A stretch of DNA of 64,000 nt from Roseomonas xinghualingensis (GTDB lineage Bacteria > Pseudomonadota > Alphaproteobacteria > Acetobacterales > Acetobacteraceae). Below are positions 41,810 to 50,788 of the stretch, one piece after another. The translations under genes and the position numbers were made by a program. The DNA is taken from NCBI RefSeq assembly GCF_025791835.1, contig NZ_JAOXLP010000018.1, forward strand, positions 1-64,000, written 5' to 3'. The notes below the pieces were generated by a model. That model was not told where the DNA came from. It searched no databases and saw only the letters and a program-made list of their open reading frames with translations. How positions within the stretch are numbered: the first letter of the stretch is position 1; each line of letters begins with the position of its first letter.

Positions 41810-44296
41810 TCAACGCTTCGACTTTCCCGGCAGCGGCTTCGCGGCTGCCTCGAACCCGGACCAGGGATCCGCTTCCTTCAGCCGCCCGGGGGCGGTGCGC
41901 AGGGTGAAGGCCCTGGGATCGAGCTTCTTCGTCACCTCCGACCAGTCCAGCGGCATGGATACCGTGGCGCCAGGCCGTGCGCGCGGCGACCAGGCCGCCA
42001 CCGCCGAGGCACCGCGCGCATTGCGCTGATAATCCAGGAAGATGCGGCCTCCCCGCACGGCCTTGCTGTTATCCGTGGTGAAGCGTTCCGGTGCCTCGGC
42101 CTCCAGCGCCTTGCAGATCATCGCCGCCGTGTCGTGCAGCCCCTTCCAGCTTGCGCCGGGTGCGATGGGCACCACGATATGCAGGCCCTTGCCGCCCGTG
42201 GTCTTGCAGAAGGGAGCAAGCCCCATGGCCTCGATCCCGCCGCGTAGCGCCAGCGCGGCCTCCACGACCGCGGCGAAGGGAAGGTCCTCCGCCGGATCGA
42301 GATCGAGGATCAGCCGATCCGGCTGGGCGATCGTCTCGCTGCGTGCCGGCCAGGGATGAAGCTCCAGCGTGCCGGACTGCGCCAGCGCCACCAGAGCTTC
42401 CATCCGGTCCACCTGCAGCAGCGAGGATTTTTCCCCGCGCGGTTTTACCTGGGTGATCAGTGCGGAGGTGCCGCGCCCGGCATGGCGCTGGAAAAAGCGG
42501 TCGCCCTTGATCCCGTCCGGCGCGCGCAGGAGGGACAGGGGCCGCCCCGCGACCCAGGGCAGCAGGCGCGGTGCGACGGCCTCCATGTATTCGGCGAGGC
42601 CACGCTTGGTGATGCCTTCATCCGGCCAGTAGAGCTTGTCCGGATGCGACAGGGCGACACCCGCCACCACGCTGCGGCCGGAAGACGCGGGTTGCGCGGC
42701 CTTGGGCTCCGGCTGCGCCTCGCCGGGACGTGGCATGCCAACCTCCTCCGCAGGTTTGTCCTCGCGCACCCCCTTGAAGGAAGCCTGGCGCAGCAGCCCG
42801 TCGGCGGTCCAGCCGGTGTAATCCACCTCCGCCACCAGGCGTGGCTCCACCCAGCTGGTGGCGCGGCGATCGGCGGGGGCGTTGGCGAAGGGGCTGTCCT
42901 TGCGCTTCAACCCGCGCAGCTGCTTCTCCAGATCCTTCGCCTTCTCTCCGGAAATCCCGGAGCCGACGCGGCCGAGATAAACCAGCTTCCCGTCGCGCCA
43001 GGCGCCGAGAAGCAGCGTCATCCGCCCCTTCGCGCCCGTGCCATGGCCGCCGACGACGAATTCGTCATTGCCCCGGCACTTGGTCTTCACCCAATCGCCG
43101 CTGCGTCCCTCGCGATATGGGGAATTGGCCCGCTTGGAGACGATGCCCTCCAGCCCCAGGCGGCAGCTGGACCGTAGCAGCGCATCGCCGCGTTCGGTGA
43201 AATGCTCGACGAACACCACTTCGGGCGGCGCTGTCTTCAGCATCTCCCGCAGCGCGGCCTTTCGCTTCAGCAGCGGCTGGTCGTGCAGGTCCTTCCTGCC
43301 CTGCACCGGCAGATCGAAGGCAAAGAAACGCAGCTTTCCGGTGGTGCCCTTCTCCATCGCGGCCTGGAGAGCGGCGAAATCCGGGTTGCCGTCCTTGTCG
43401 GGCGCCACCAGCTCGCCATCCACCACGCCATCGGGCAGGGCGCCCAGCGCCTTCGCCACCTCGGGGAAGCGGTGGGACCAATCCTGGCCGGTGCGGGTCA
43501 GCAGCCGCGCCTTGCCGCCCTGGATGACGGCCAGCATGCGATAGCCGTCCAGCTTGATCTCATGCACCCAGCAGGGACCGGCCGGGGCCTCGCTTTCCAG
43601 GACACAGAGCATGGGAGGGATGAAGCCGGGCGTGGCTGTCTTGTTCCCTGCTGCCTTTCGCGGTACCGCCTTCGGCGCGCTGCGCTTCGTGGACACCACG
43701 GATTTCGCCGCCACCTTCCCGGCAATCGCCGCCATGTCGCGCCCCGTGCTGATGGAGCGGTCGAATTCCTCCAGAAGCGCGTCGCCATCGCCGGGGCGCG
43801 CTTCCTCGTCATCATCCTTGATCAGCAGCCAGTTGTGCTTCGTCTCCCGTCCACGGGCGCGCATCCGCACGAGGTGCCATGCGCCATGCAGCCGTTCCCC
43901 GTGCAGGGTGAAGCTCAGGCGGCCCTTCTCCAGATCGCCTGCGGGATCATCGGATGCCGGCTCCCAGGTGCCGCGATCCCACAGCATCACCGTGCCGGCG
44001 CCATAGCCCATGGAGATGATGCCCTCGAAGCGGCCATACTCGACCGGGTGGTCCTCCACCTCGACGGCCAGGCGCTTGTCGGTCGGATCCAGGCTTGGGC
44101 CGCGGGTGACGGCCCATGATTTCAGGACGCCGTTCAACTCCAGCCGGAAATCGTAATGCAGCCGCGTCGCGTCATGCTTTTGCACGACGAAGGCCAGGGC
44201 CTTGCCCTTGCGGCCCCTGGGGATGGCCCCCTTGGGCTCTGCCGTGCTGCGGAAATCGCGCTTGGCGCGGTAGGGGGCGAGGGGATCGGGGGCCAT
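41810..44296 (-). CDS. ligD: ATP-dependent DNA ligase D (PE-LIG-POL)
   Basis: An 828-residue non-homologous end-joining enzyme with all three modules. Residues about 10-165 are the 3'-phosphoesterase (FVVQKHDATRLHYDFRLELNGVLKSWAVTRGPSLDP, DHPVEYGRFEG). Residues about 225-530 are the ligase, with nucleophile Lys248 in HEIKLDGYR and GLEGIVSKRANSPYREGRSGDWVKTKC. Residues about 565-810 are the primase-polymerase (LSHPDKLYWPDEGITKRGLAEYM, LDLDPAEDLPF, GKGLHIVVPI, FLDYQRNARGASAVAAWSPRARPGATVSMPL). The partner gene ku is not in this window. LigD supports double-strand-break repair in stationary phase and after desiccation. Confidence 0.96.
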   Translation of the reverse strand: MAPDPLAPYRAKRDFRSTAEPKGAIPRGRKGKALAFVVQKHDATRLHYDFRLELNGVLKSWAVTRGPSLDPTDKRLAVEVEDHPVEYGRFEGIISMGYGAGTVMLWDRGTWEPASDDPAGDLEKGRLSFTLHGERLHGAWHLVRMRARGRETKHNWLLIKDDDEEARPGDGDALLEEFDRSISTGRDMAAIAGKVAAKSVVSTKRSAPKAVPRKAAGNKTATPGFIPPMLCVLESEAPAGPCWVHEIKLDGYRMLAVIQGGKARLLTRTGQDWSHRFPEVAKALGALPDGVVDGELVAPDKDGNPDFAALQAAMEKGTTGKLRFFAFDLPVQGRKDLHDQPLLKRKAALREMLKTAPPEVVFVEHFTERGDALLRSSCRLGLEGIVSKRANSPYREGRSGDWVKTKCRGNDEFVVGGHGTGAKGRMTLLLGAWRDGKLVYLGRVGSGISGEKAKDLEKQLRGLKRKDSPFANAPADRRATSWVEPRLVAEVDYTGWTADGLLRQASFKGVREDKPAEEVGMPRPGEAQPEPKAAQPASSGRSVVAGVALSHPDKLYWPDEGITKRGLAEYMEAVAPRLLPWVAGRPLSLLRAPDGIKGDRFFQRHAGRGTSALITQVKPRGEKSSLLQVDRMEALVALAQSGTLELHPWPARSETIAQPDRLILDLDPAEDLPFAAVVEAALALRGGIEAMGLAPFCKTTGGKGLHIVVPIAPGASWKGLHDTAAMICKALEAEAPERFTTDNSKAVRGGRIFLDYQRNARGASAVAAWSPRARPGATVSMPLDWSEVTKKLDPRAFTLRTAPGRLKEADPWSGFEAAAKPLPGKSKR

Positions 44297-44344
44297 GGCG
44301 GGAACGAAACGCCGTTCCTGCCAAGACGGTTCCCGTGAAGGGGA

Positions 44345-45376
44345 TCAGCCCAGCATTTCGCGGACCAGCGGGATGACCTTGCTGCCATAGAGTTCCACGC
44401 TCCGCATCATCTTCTCATGCGGCAGCGGGCCGGAGCTGTATTTCAGGTCGAAGCGCGAAAGCCCCAATGCGCGGGCCGTCCTGGCGATCTTGCCTGCCAC
44501 GGTCTCCGGCGAGCCCACGTAGAGCGAACCCTGATCGGCCTCCCGGTCGAACCCTGCCCGTTGCAGGGGCGGCCAGCCGCGCTCCCGTCCGATCTGCTCA
44601 TGCATCTTCTGGTAATGGGGCCAGAAATCCTCGCGTGCCTGCTCATCCGTATCGGCGACATGGCCCGGGGAATGGACGCCCACCGGAAGATCGGGCTTGC
44701 CCATCTTCTGCAACGCCTGATGGTAAAGATCCACGAAGGGCCGGAAGCGATGCGGCTCCCCGCCGATGATGGCGAGCATCAGCGGCAACCCGTAATGCGC
44801 CGCCCGGATCACCGATTTCGGGCTGCCGCCTACCCCGACCCAGACCTTCAGCGGCGGGCTCTCCACTGGCGGGAAGACGCGCTGGTTGGAAAGGGGCGCG
44901 CGGATGCTGCCCTGCCAGGTCACCGGCTCCTGCGGCAGCAGCGCGGCGAAGAGGTTCAGCTTCTCCTCGAACAGCGTCTCGTAATCGGCGAGATCCAGGC
45001 CGAAGAGCGGGAAGGACTCCGTGAAGGAGCCGCGTCCGACGATCACCTCGGCGCGCCCGTTCGAAAGCGCGTCCACGGTGGAGAAGCGCTGGAACACCCG
45101 GATCGGATCATCCGAGCTGAGCACCGTCACCGCCGAGCCCAGCCTGATGCGGCTGGTGCGCGCCGCGATCGCCGCCAGCACCACTTCGGGCGCGGAGACG
45201 GCGAAATCGGGGCGATGGTGCTCGCCCACCCCGATGAAGTCGATGCCCAACCCATCGGCCAGAACCGCCTGCTCGACCAGGTTCCGGATGACCTGGGCCT
45301 GATGCAGGGGCCTGCCATCCGGCCCGAGGGTGACGTCCCCGAAGGTGTCGAGGCCGAGTTCGATGGGATGCGCCAT
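44345..45376 (-). CDS. LLM class flavin-dependent oxidoreductase
   Basis: A 343-residue luciferase-like (TIM-barrel, FMN/F420) oxidoreductase, closest to the Atu2307/SP_0267 group. ELGLDTFGDVTLGPDGRPLH, DFIGVGEHHRPDFAVSAPEVVLAAIAARTSRIRLGSAVTVLSSDDPIRVFQRFSTVDALSNGR and GGSPKSVIRAAHYGLPLMLAIIGG are characteristic. The ATG at 45376 lies 11 bases after the stop of the FAD-dependent oxidoreductase gene, so it is in the same operon. The substrate is unknown. Confidence 0.92.
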   Translation of the reverse strand: MAHPIELGLDTFGDVTLGPDGRPLHQAQVIRNLVEQAVLADGLGIDFIGVGEHHRPDFAVSAPEVVLAAIAARTSRIRLGSAVTVLSSDDPIRVFQRFSTVDALSNGRAEVIVGRGSFTESFPLFGLDLADYETLFEEKLNLFAALLPQEPVTWQGSIRAPLSNQRVFPPVESPPLKVWVGVGGSPKSVIRAAHYGLPLMLAIIGGEPHRFRPFVDLYHQALQKMGKPDLPVGVHSPGHVADTDEQAREDFWPHYQKMHEQIGRERGWPPLQRAGFDREADQGSLYVGSPETVAGKIARTARALGLSRFDLKYSSGPLPHEKMMRSVELYGSKVIPLVREMLG

Positions 45377-45387
45377 GCGGTTCCTGC

Positions 45388-47019
45388 TCAGGCCGTGGTC
45401 ACGACCGCCGCGAGGCGCGCCGCCACCGCCTCCGCCGCGCGGATGCCGTCCACGCCCGCGGAGAGGATGCCACCGGCATAGCCCGCGCCTTCGCCGGCTG
45501 GGAAGAGGCCGGGGGTGTTCAGGCTCTGCCCTGTCTCGTCCCGCCGGATGCGGAGGGGGGAGGAAGTGCGCGTCTCCACCGCCGTCATCACGGCGTCGCC
45601 CATGGCGAAGCCCTTGATCTGCCGGTCGAAGGCCGGAAGCGCCTCGCGGATCGCGGCCACGGCGAAGTCCGGCAGGCATTGCGCGAGGTCGGTCGGGGTC
45701 ACGCCAGGCCGGTAGGACGGGATGACATCGCCCAGCTTCGTGGAGGGGCGCCCCGCGAGGAAATCCTCCACCCGCTGCGCCGGCGCCTTGTAGTCGCCTC
45801 CGCCCGCGATGAAGGCCTTCTCCTCCCAGCGCCGCTGGAACTCGATGCCCGCGAGAGGTGAGCCGGGATAGTCCCGCTCCGGCGTGATGCTCACGACGAT
45901 GCCGGCATTCGCATTGCGCTCGTTACGCGAATACTGGCTCATCCCGTTGGTCACCAGGCGGCCGGGCTCGGAAGCCGCCGCCACCACGGTGCCGCCGGGG
46001 CACATGCAGAAGGAATAGACGGCGCGGCCCTCGGCCTCCGGCGTCTTGCAGTGATGCACCAGCTTGTAGTCGGCGGCGCCGAGGATCGGGTGCCCGGCCT
46101 GCGGCCCGAAGCGGCAGCGGTCGATCAGGCCTTGCGGATGCTCAATCCGCACGCCGATCGAGAAGGGCTTGGCTTCCATGAACACGCCGCGCTCATGCAG
46201 CATGGTGAAGGTGTCGCGCGCCGAATGGCCGACGGCGAGCACCACATGGTCCGCCTCGAGGAAGGAGCCGTCCGAGAGGTGCAGCCCGCGCACGGCGCGG
46301 TCCGGGCCAAGCTCCACATCCTCCACCCGCGTCCCGAAGCGGTACTCGCCGCCCAGGGATTCGATATGGGCGCGCATGTGCTCGACCATGGAGACGAGGC
46401 GGAAGGTGCCGATATGCGGCTTAGAGACATAGAGGATCTCCTCCGGCGCCCCGGCCTTCACGAACTCCTCCAGCACCTTGCGGATGCGGTTCGCATTGTC
46501 GCCGATGCCGCTGTAGAGCTTGCCGTCCGAGAAGGTGCCGGCCCCGCCCTCGCCGAACTGCACGTTGGATTCCGGCGTCAGGACGGACCGGCGCCACAGG
46601 CCCCATGTGTCCTGCGTGCGCTGGCGCACCACCTTGCCGCGCTCCAGCAGGATCGGGCGCAGGCCCATCTGGGCCAGGATCAGCATGGCGGAGAGGCCAC
46701 AGGGCCCGGCGCCCACCACAACGGGCCGCAGGCGCGGCGGCGCCGGCGGAGGGCTGGGCAGGCGGTAGGCCGTTTCGGGCGCGGGGACCACATGGCGGTC
46801 GCCGCTCAGCCGGGCCAGCACCGCGGCTTCGTCCCGGACCGCCACGTCCAGCGTGTAGATCAGGGCGATGGCGCTTCGGCGCCGAGCATCATGGCCCCGG
46901 CGGAAGACAGTGATGTCCAGCAGATCCTCGGCCGGCACGCGCAGCTTCGCGAGCACGGCATCGCGCAGCGCGTCATCCGCATGGTCCAGGGGAAGCTTGA
47001 TCTCGGTCAGTCGCAGCAT
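45388..47019 (-). CDS. FAD-dependent dehydrogenase (COG2509 type)
   Basis: A 543-residue flavoprotein. Residues 1-80 are a small alpha/beta domain (LTEIKLPLDHADDALRDAVLAKL, DITVFRRGHDARRR) typical of this group. VVVGAGPCGLSAMLILAQMG binds FAD, and ESNVQFGEGGAGTFSDGKLYSG and MCPGGTVVAAASEPGRLVTNGMS are family-specific blocks. The C-terminus GLFPAGEGAGYAGGILSAGVDGIRAAEAVA closes the FAD site. The reaction is unknown. It lies between the BaiN-like gene (33-base gap) and the LLM gene (11-base gap) and is probably cotranscribed with both. Confidence 0.9.
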   Translation of the reverse strand: MLRLTEIKLPLDHADDALRDAVLAKLRVPAEDLLDITVFRRGHDARRRSAIALIYTLDVAVRDEAAVLARLSGDRHVVPAPETAYRLPSPPPAPPRLRPVVVGAGPCGLSAMLILAQMGLRPILLERGKVVRQRTQDTWGLWRRSVLTPESNVQFGEGGAGTFSDGKLYSGIGDNANRIRKVLEEFVKAGAPEEILYVSKPHIGTFRLVSMVEHMRAHIESLGGEYRFGTRVEDVELGPDRAVRGLHLSDGSFLEADHVVLAVGHSARDTFTMLHERGVFMEAKPFSIGVRIEHPQGLIDRCRFGPQAGHPILGAADYKLVHHCKTPEAEGRAVYSFCMCPGGTVVAAASEPGRLVTNGMSQYSRNERNANAGIVVSITPERDYPGSPLAGIEFQRRWEEKAFIAGGGDYKAPAQRVEDFLAGRPSTKLGDVIPSYRPGVTPTDLAQCLPDFAVAAIREALPAFDRQIKGFAMGDAVMTAVETRTSSPLRIRRDETGQSLNTPGLFPAGEGAGYAGGILSAGVDGIRAAEAVAARLAAVVTTA

Positions 47020-47052
47020 GGTGGGCGGGGATATAGGGCTTCGCGCTGCAAA

Positions 47053-48237
47053 TCACACGGATTGTCCGGCGCACCAGCCGGATGACCAGGCCCATTGGAA
47101 GTTGTAGCCGCCCAGCCAGCCTGTCACGTCCACCGCCTCGCCGATCACATGCAGCCCGGGAACGGCCTTCGCGGCCATGGTCTGGGAGGAGAGGGCGGCG
47201 GTATCCACGCCACCCGCCATCACCTCCGCCTTGGCATAGCCCTCGGTGCCGCTGGGCGTCAGGACCATCCCCTTCAGCGCCTGGGCGACGGCATTCAGCG
47301 CCTTGTTGCCCAGCTCCCCGATGGGGCGGCTGTGCTGGGCAAAGCGCGTGGTGCCCAGGGCTGCGGCAAGGCGCTGCGGCAGCTTTTCCCCCAGCACCGT
47401 ATGCAGCGCGGCGCGTGGCCGCTCATCCTTCCGGGCCAGCAGCCAGGCGGAGGCATCCACATCCGGCAGCAGGTCCAGCGTCACGGGCTCTCCCGCGCGC
47501 CAGGGGGTGGAGATCTGAAGGATAGCAGGGCCGGACAGGCCGCGATGGGTGAAGAGCATCGCCTCCCGGAAGCGCGTCTGGCCCGCCCGTGCCTCGACGG
47601 GCAGGGAGACACCGGAGATCGGCCGCATCAGCGCCAGATCCTCCTCCCCGAAGGTCAGCGGCACCAGGGCCGGGCGCGTTTCCATCACCGGCAGGCCGAA
47701 GCGGCGTGCGATGTCCAGGGAAAGCCCCGTCGCGCCCATCTTGGGGATGGAGAGCCCGCCCGTCGCCAGAACCAGCGCTGGCGCGGTGAAGGTTCCGCGA
47801 TCCGTCTCCACCCGGAAAACATCGGCGCGGGATACATCGATGACCCGGTGCCGCAGGCGGAGTTCCACGCCCGCCGCCTCGCACTCGTCCAGCAGCAGCC
47901 CGACAATGGCGCGTGCCGAGCCGTCGCAGAACAACTGCCCGAGCGTCTTCTCGTGGTACGGAATGCGGTGCTTCTCGACCAGCGCGATGAAGTCCCGCTG
48001 CGTATAGCGGGAGAGCGCCGAGCGCGCGAAATGCGGATTGGCCGAGAAGAACCGCCCCGGCTCCGTCCCCGTATTGGTGAAGTTGCAGCGCCCGCCGCCG
48101 GAGATGAGGATCTTCGCGCCCGGCTGGTCGGCATGGTCCAGCAGCAGCACGCGCCTGCCGCGCTGCCCGGCCGCCATGGCGCACATCATCCCCGCCGCGC
48201 CGGCGCCCAGCACGATCGCGTCGAAACCGTTGTTCAT
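47053..48237 (-). CDS. BaiN/YhiN-like flavoprotein
   Basis: A 394-residue HI0933-type flavoprotein. AIVLGAGAAGMMCAMAAGQRGRRVLLLDH is the FAD motif. ILISGGGRCNFTNTG and TGGLSIPKMGATG are hallmarks, as are GVDTAALSSQTM and the end GGYNFQWAWSSGWCAGQSV. Family members include bile-acid dehydroxylation reductases (BaiN) and many uncharacterised housekeeping proteins. Its ATG overlaps the aldehyde dehydrogenase stop (ATGA), so expression is coupled. Confidence 0.92.
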   Translation of the reverse strand: MNNGFDAIVLGAGAAGMMCAMAAGQRGRRVLLLDHADQPGAKILISGGGRCNFTNTGTEPGRFFSANPHFARSALSRYTQRDFIALVEKHRIPYHEKTLGQLFCDGSARAIVGLLLDECEAAGVELRLRHRVIDVSRADVFRVETDRGTFTAPALVLATGGLSIPKMGATGLSLDIARRFGLPVMETRPALVPLTFGEEDLALMRPISGVSLPVEARAGQTRFREAMLFTHRGLSGPAILQISTPWRAGEPVTLDLLPDVDASAWLLARKDERPRAALHTVLGEKLPQRLAAALGTTRFAQHSRPIGELGNKALNAVAQALKGMVLTPSGTEGYAKAEVMAGGVDTAALSSQTMAAKAVPGLHVIGEAVDVTGWLGGYNFQWAWSSGWCAGQSV

Positions 48238-49589
48238 CCCATCAGCCGTTTGATCATCGAAAGAGGCGTCCTGTAGGGCGGGTAGCGCAGCGGCGGGTCG
48301 ATGCTCGCGGGCTGGTGGAAGATGGCGCGGGCGTTGGAGAAGGCCTCGAAGCCCGCCTGCCCGTGATAGCGCCCCTGGCCACTGGGCCCGACGCCGCCAA
48401 AGGGCAGATCCGGCACGGTGCAGTGGACGAGATGCTCGTTCACGCAGAAGCCGCCCGAGGGCAGGGCTTCTGCCACGGCATCGGCGAAGCCACGATCCCT
48501 CGTATGGACATAGAGGGCCAGCGGCTGCGGCAGGGCTGACAGCCCTGCCAGCAATTCAGCACGATCCCTCCAGCTCACCACGGGCAGGATCGGCCCGAAG
48601 ATCTCCTCCCGCAGCAGCGCCGGATCGGGATCCAGCAGGATCGTCGGCTGGATGTGCAGCGCGTTCTCGTCTACGGCGCCGCCATGGGCCACGCGGCCCC
48701 GCGCCAGCATGGCCTTCAGCCGCGCCAGATGCCGCGCATTCACCACGCGCTGCATACCGTGCCCGTCCGGGCCGTAGAAGCGCGTGACCGTTTCGCGCAG
48801 TGCTCCCAGAAGCGCCTCCGCGCGGCTTTCATGCACCAGCACATGGTTTGGCGCGAGGCAGGTCTGGCCGGCATTGAGAAACTTCGCCCAGGCGATGCGT
48901 CGCGCCGTCACTGCCGGCTCGGCGCTGGCGTCCACGATGCAGGGATTCGCTCCGCCCAATTCCAGCGTGGTGGTGGCGAGGTTGCGCGCGGCGGCCTCCG
49001 CCACCTTGCGTCCCGTTTCCGTGCCGCCGGTGAAGAAGATGTGGTCGAAGGGCAGGGCGGTCAGCGCCACAGCCACATCGGGGCCGCCCTTCACCACCTG
49101 CACATGGCCCGGCGCGAAACAGCGTGCCGCCAGCCGCTCCAGCGCCGCCGCTGTGGCGGGGGCCACCTCCGAAGGCTTCAGCACCACCGCATTCCCCGCC
49201 GCGATGGCGCTTACCAGCGGCACGAGGCAGAGCTGCACCGGGTAGTTCCATGGCCCCAGGATCAGGACGGCCCCGCGCGGTTCCATCCGCAGCGCGGCAC
49301 GGCCGGGAAAGTGGAACCAGCGCCCGCCCACGCGGCGCGGGGCGGCCCAGCGCCGCATGCGGCGCAACACCAGTGCGATCTCCTGCCGCACCAGCATGAT
49401 TTCCGAGGTCCAGGCCTCGAATTCCGATTTCCCCAGATCGGTGCGGAGGGCGGCCAGAAGCTCCCCTTCCATGGCCTCCAGCCCCTCGCGCAAGGCGATC
49501 AGCGCCGCGCGCCGCGCATCAAGGGGCCGTGTCGCGCCCGAGGCGAAATATGTCCGGGCGGCATCCAGCAGGGCAGGGGTGTCAGCCAT
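48234..49589 (-). CDS. aldehyde dehydrogenase family protein
   Basis: A 451-residue class 3-like (membrane-associated fatty or coniferyl aldehyde type) dehydrogenase. VLILGPWNYPVQLCLVPLVSAIAAGNAVVLKPSE, HIFFTGGTETGRKVAEAAA, LELGGANPCIV with the general-base Glu, and NAGQTCLAPNHVLV with the nucleophilic Cys are all intact. A C-terminal extension (RYPPYRTPLSMIKRLMG) is usual in this class. The ATG at 49589 gives the typical start. It is the first gene of a four-gene run of oxidoreductases reading to 44.3 kb. Confidence 0.93.
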   Translation of the reverse strand: MADTPALLDAARTYFASGATRPLDARRAALIALREGLEAMEGELLAALRTDLGKSEFEAWTSEIMLVRQEIALVLRRMRRWAAPRRVGGRWFHFPGRAALRMEPRGAVLILGPWNYPVQLCLVPLVSAIAAGNAVVLKPSEVAPATAAALERLAARCFAPGHVQVVKGGPDVAVALTALPFDHIFFTGGTETGRKVAEAAARNLATTTLELGGANPCIVDASAEPAVTARRIAWAKFLNAGQTCLAPNHVLVHESRAEALLGALRETVTRFYGPDGHGMQRVVNARHLARLKAMLARGRVAHGGAVDENALHIQPTILLDPDPALLREEIFGPILPVVSWRDRAELLAGLSALPQPLALYVHTRDRGFADAVAEALPSGGFCVNEHLVHCTVPDLPFGGVGPSGQGRYHGQAGFEAFSNARAIFHQPASIDPPLRYPPYRTPLSMIKRLMG

Positions 49590-49690
49590 GACCCGCTCTA
49601 CCGCGCCAGGGCCGGAAAGGCGATGCGAGGCCGGATGGACGATCCGCGCATCCGGGCGGATACAGGATGAACACAAGAAGGGGGAACGCC

Positions 49691-50749
49691 ATGCATATCG
49701 TCGTCCTGCCCGGAGACGGGATCGGCCCGGAGATCACCCGGGCCACGCTGGCGGTACTCGATGCCGCCGCCAACCGCTTCGGCCTGAACATGAACCTGAC
49801 GCATGAGGTGGCCGGCCATGAGAGCTTGCGCCTGCATGGCACCACTCTCCGCCCCGGCCTGCTGGAGACGGTGCAGACCGCGGATGGCCTGCTCATGGGC
49901 CCCATGTCCACCTATGACTATCCGGAGGAAAGCAAGGGCGGCATCAACCCCTCCGGCTTCTTCCGCAAGCGGCTGGACCTGTTCGCCAATATCCGCCCCG
50001 CCCGGACCTTCCCGGGCGTGCCCCACCCCACGCGCCACGAATTCGACCTGGTGGTGGTGCGGGAGAACACCGAGGGCTTCTACGCCGACCGCAACATGAC
50101 CAGGGGCGGCGCGGAGATGCTGGTGACGGAGGATGTCTGCGTCTCCCTCCGCCGCATCACCCGCCCCTGCTGCGCCCGCATCGCCCAGGCCGCCTTCCGC
50201 CTGGCCGCCGGCCGCCGGGGGCGTGTCACCGCCGTGCACAAGGCCAATGTCCTCACCATGGGCGACGGCATGTTCCTCGAGGAATGCCGCAGGGCCGCCG
50301 CAGACTTCCCTGGGGTGGTGCTGGAGGAAGTGATCGTGGACGCCATGGCCGCCCTTCTCATCCGCGATCCGTCGCGCTTCGACGTGATCGTCACCACCAA
50401 CATGTTCGGCGACATCTTGTCCGACATGACGGCGGAGCTTTCGGGCAGCATCGGCCTCGGCGGCTCGGTGAATGCCGGCTTCCACCACGCCATGGCCCAG
50501 GCCGCCCACGGCTCTGCCCCCGATATCGCGGGGCAGGACCGCGCCAACCCCTTCTCCCTCATCCTCTCCCTTGCCCAGTTGCTGGACTGGCATGGCGACC
50601 GGCGCGGCCAGCCCGCCTATTCCCAGGCGGCCCGCGCCATAGAGGCCGCGGTGGCCAAGGCCATTTCGGCCGGGGAAGCCACGCCGGATGTGGGCGGGCG
50701 GCTGGGAACGGCGGCGGCAGGTCACGCCGTGGCAAGGCGGGTGGGATAG
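49691..50749 (+). CDS. isocitrate/isopropylmalate dehydrogenase family protein
   Basis: A 352-residue beta-decarboxylating dehydrogenase. IVVLPGDGIGPEITRATLAVLDAA is the start motif, VVVRENTEGFYADRN and VHKANVLTMGDGMFLEE are substrate and metal sites, and VIVTTNMFGDILSDMTAELSGSIGLGGSVNAG is the signature. The GAAPD loop of the family reads HGSAPDIAGQDRANPFSLILS. The MGPMSTYDYPEESKGGINPSGFFRKRLDLFAN stretch suggests a tartrate- or other hydroxy-acid-active member rather than LeuB, whose usual neighbours leuCD are absent. It is divergent from the aldehyde dehydrogenase gene across 101 bases. Confidence 0.9.
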   Translation: MHIVVLPGDGIGPEITRATLAVLDAAANRFGLNMNLTHEVAGHESLRLHGTTLRPGLLETVQTADGLLMGPMSTYDYPEESKGGINPSGFFRKRLDLFANIRPARTFPGVPHPTRHEFDLVVVRENTEGFYADRNMTRGGAEMLVTEDVCVSLRRITRPCCARIAQAAFRLAAGRRGRVTAVHKANVLTMGDGMFLEECRRAAADFPGVVLEEVIVDAMAALLIRDPSRFDVIVTTNMFGDILSDMTAELSGSIGLGGSVNAGFHHAMAQAAHGSAPDIAGQDRANPFSLILSLAQLLDWHGDRRGQPAYSQAARAIEAAVAKAISAGEATPDVGGRLGTAAAGHAVARRVG

Positions 50750-50788
50750 TTCCCCAGGGCCCTGCTCCCCCCGCCGCCCACCGGGTTC

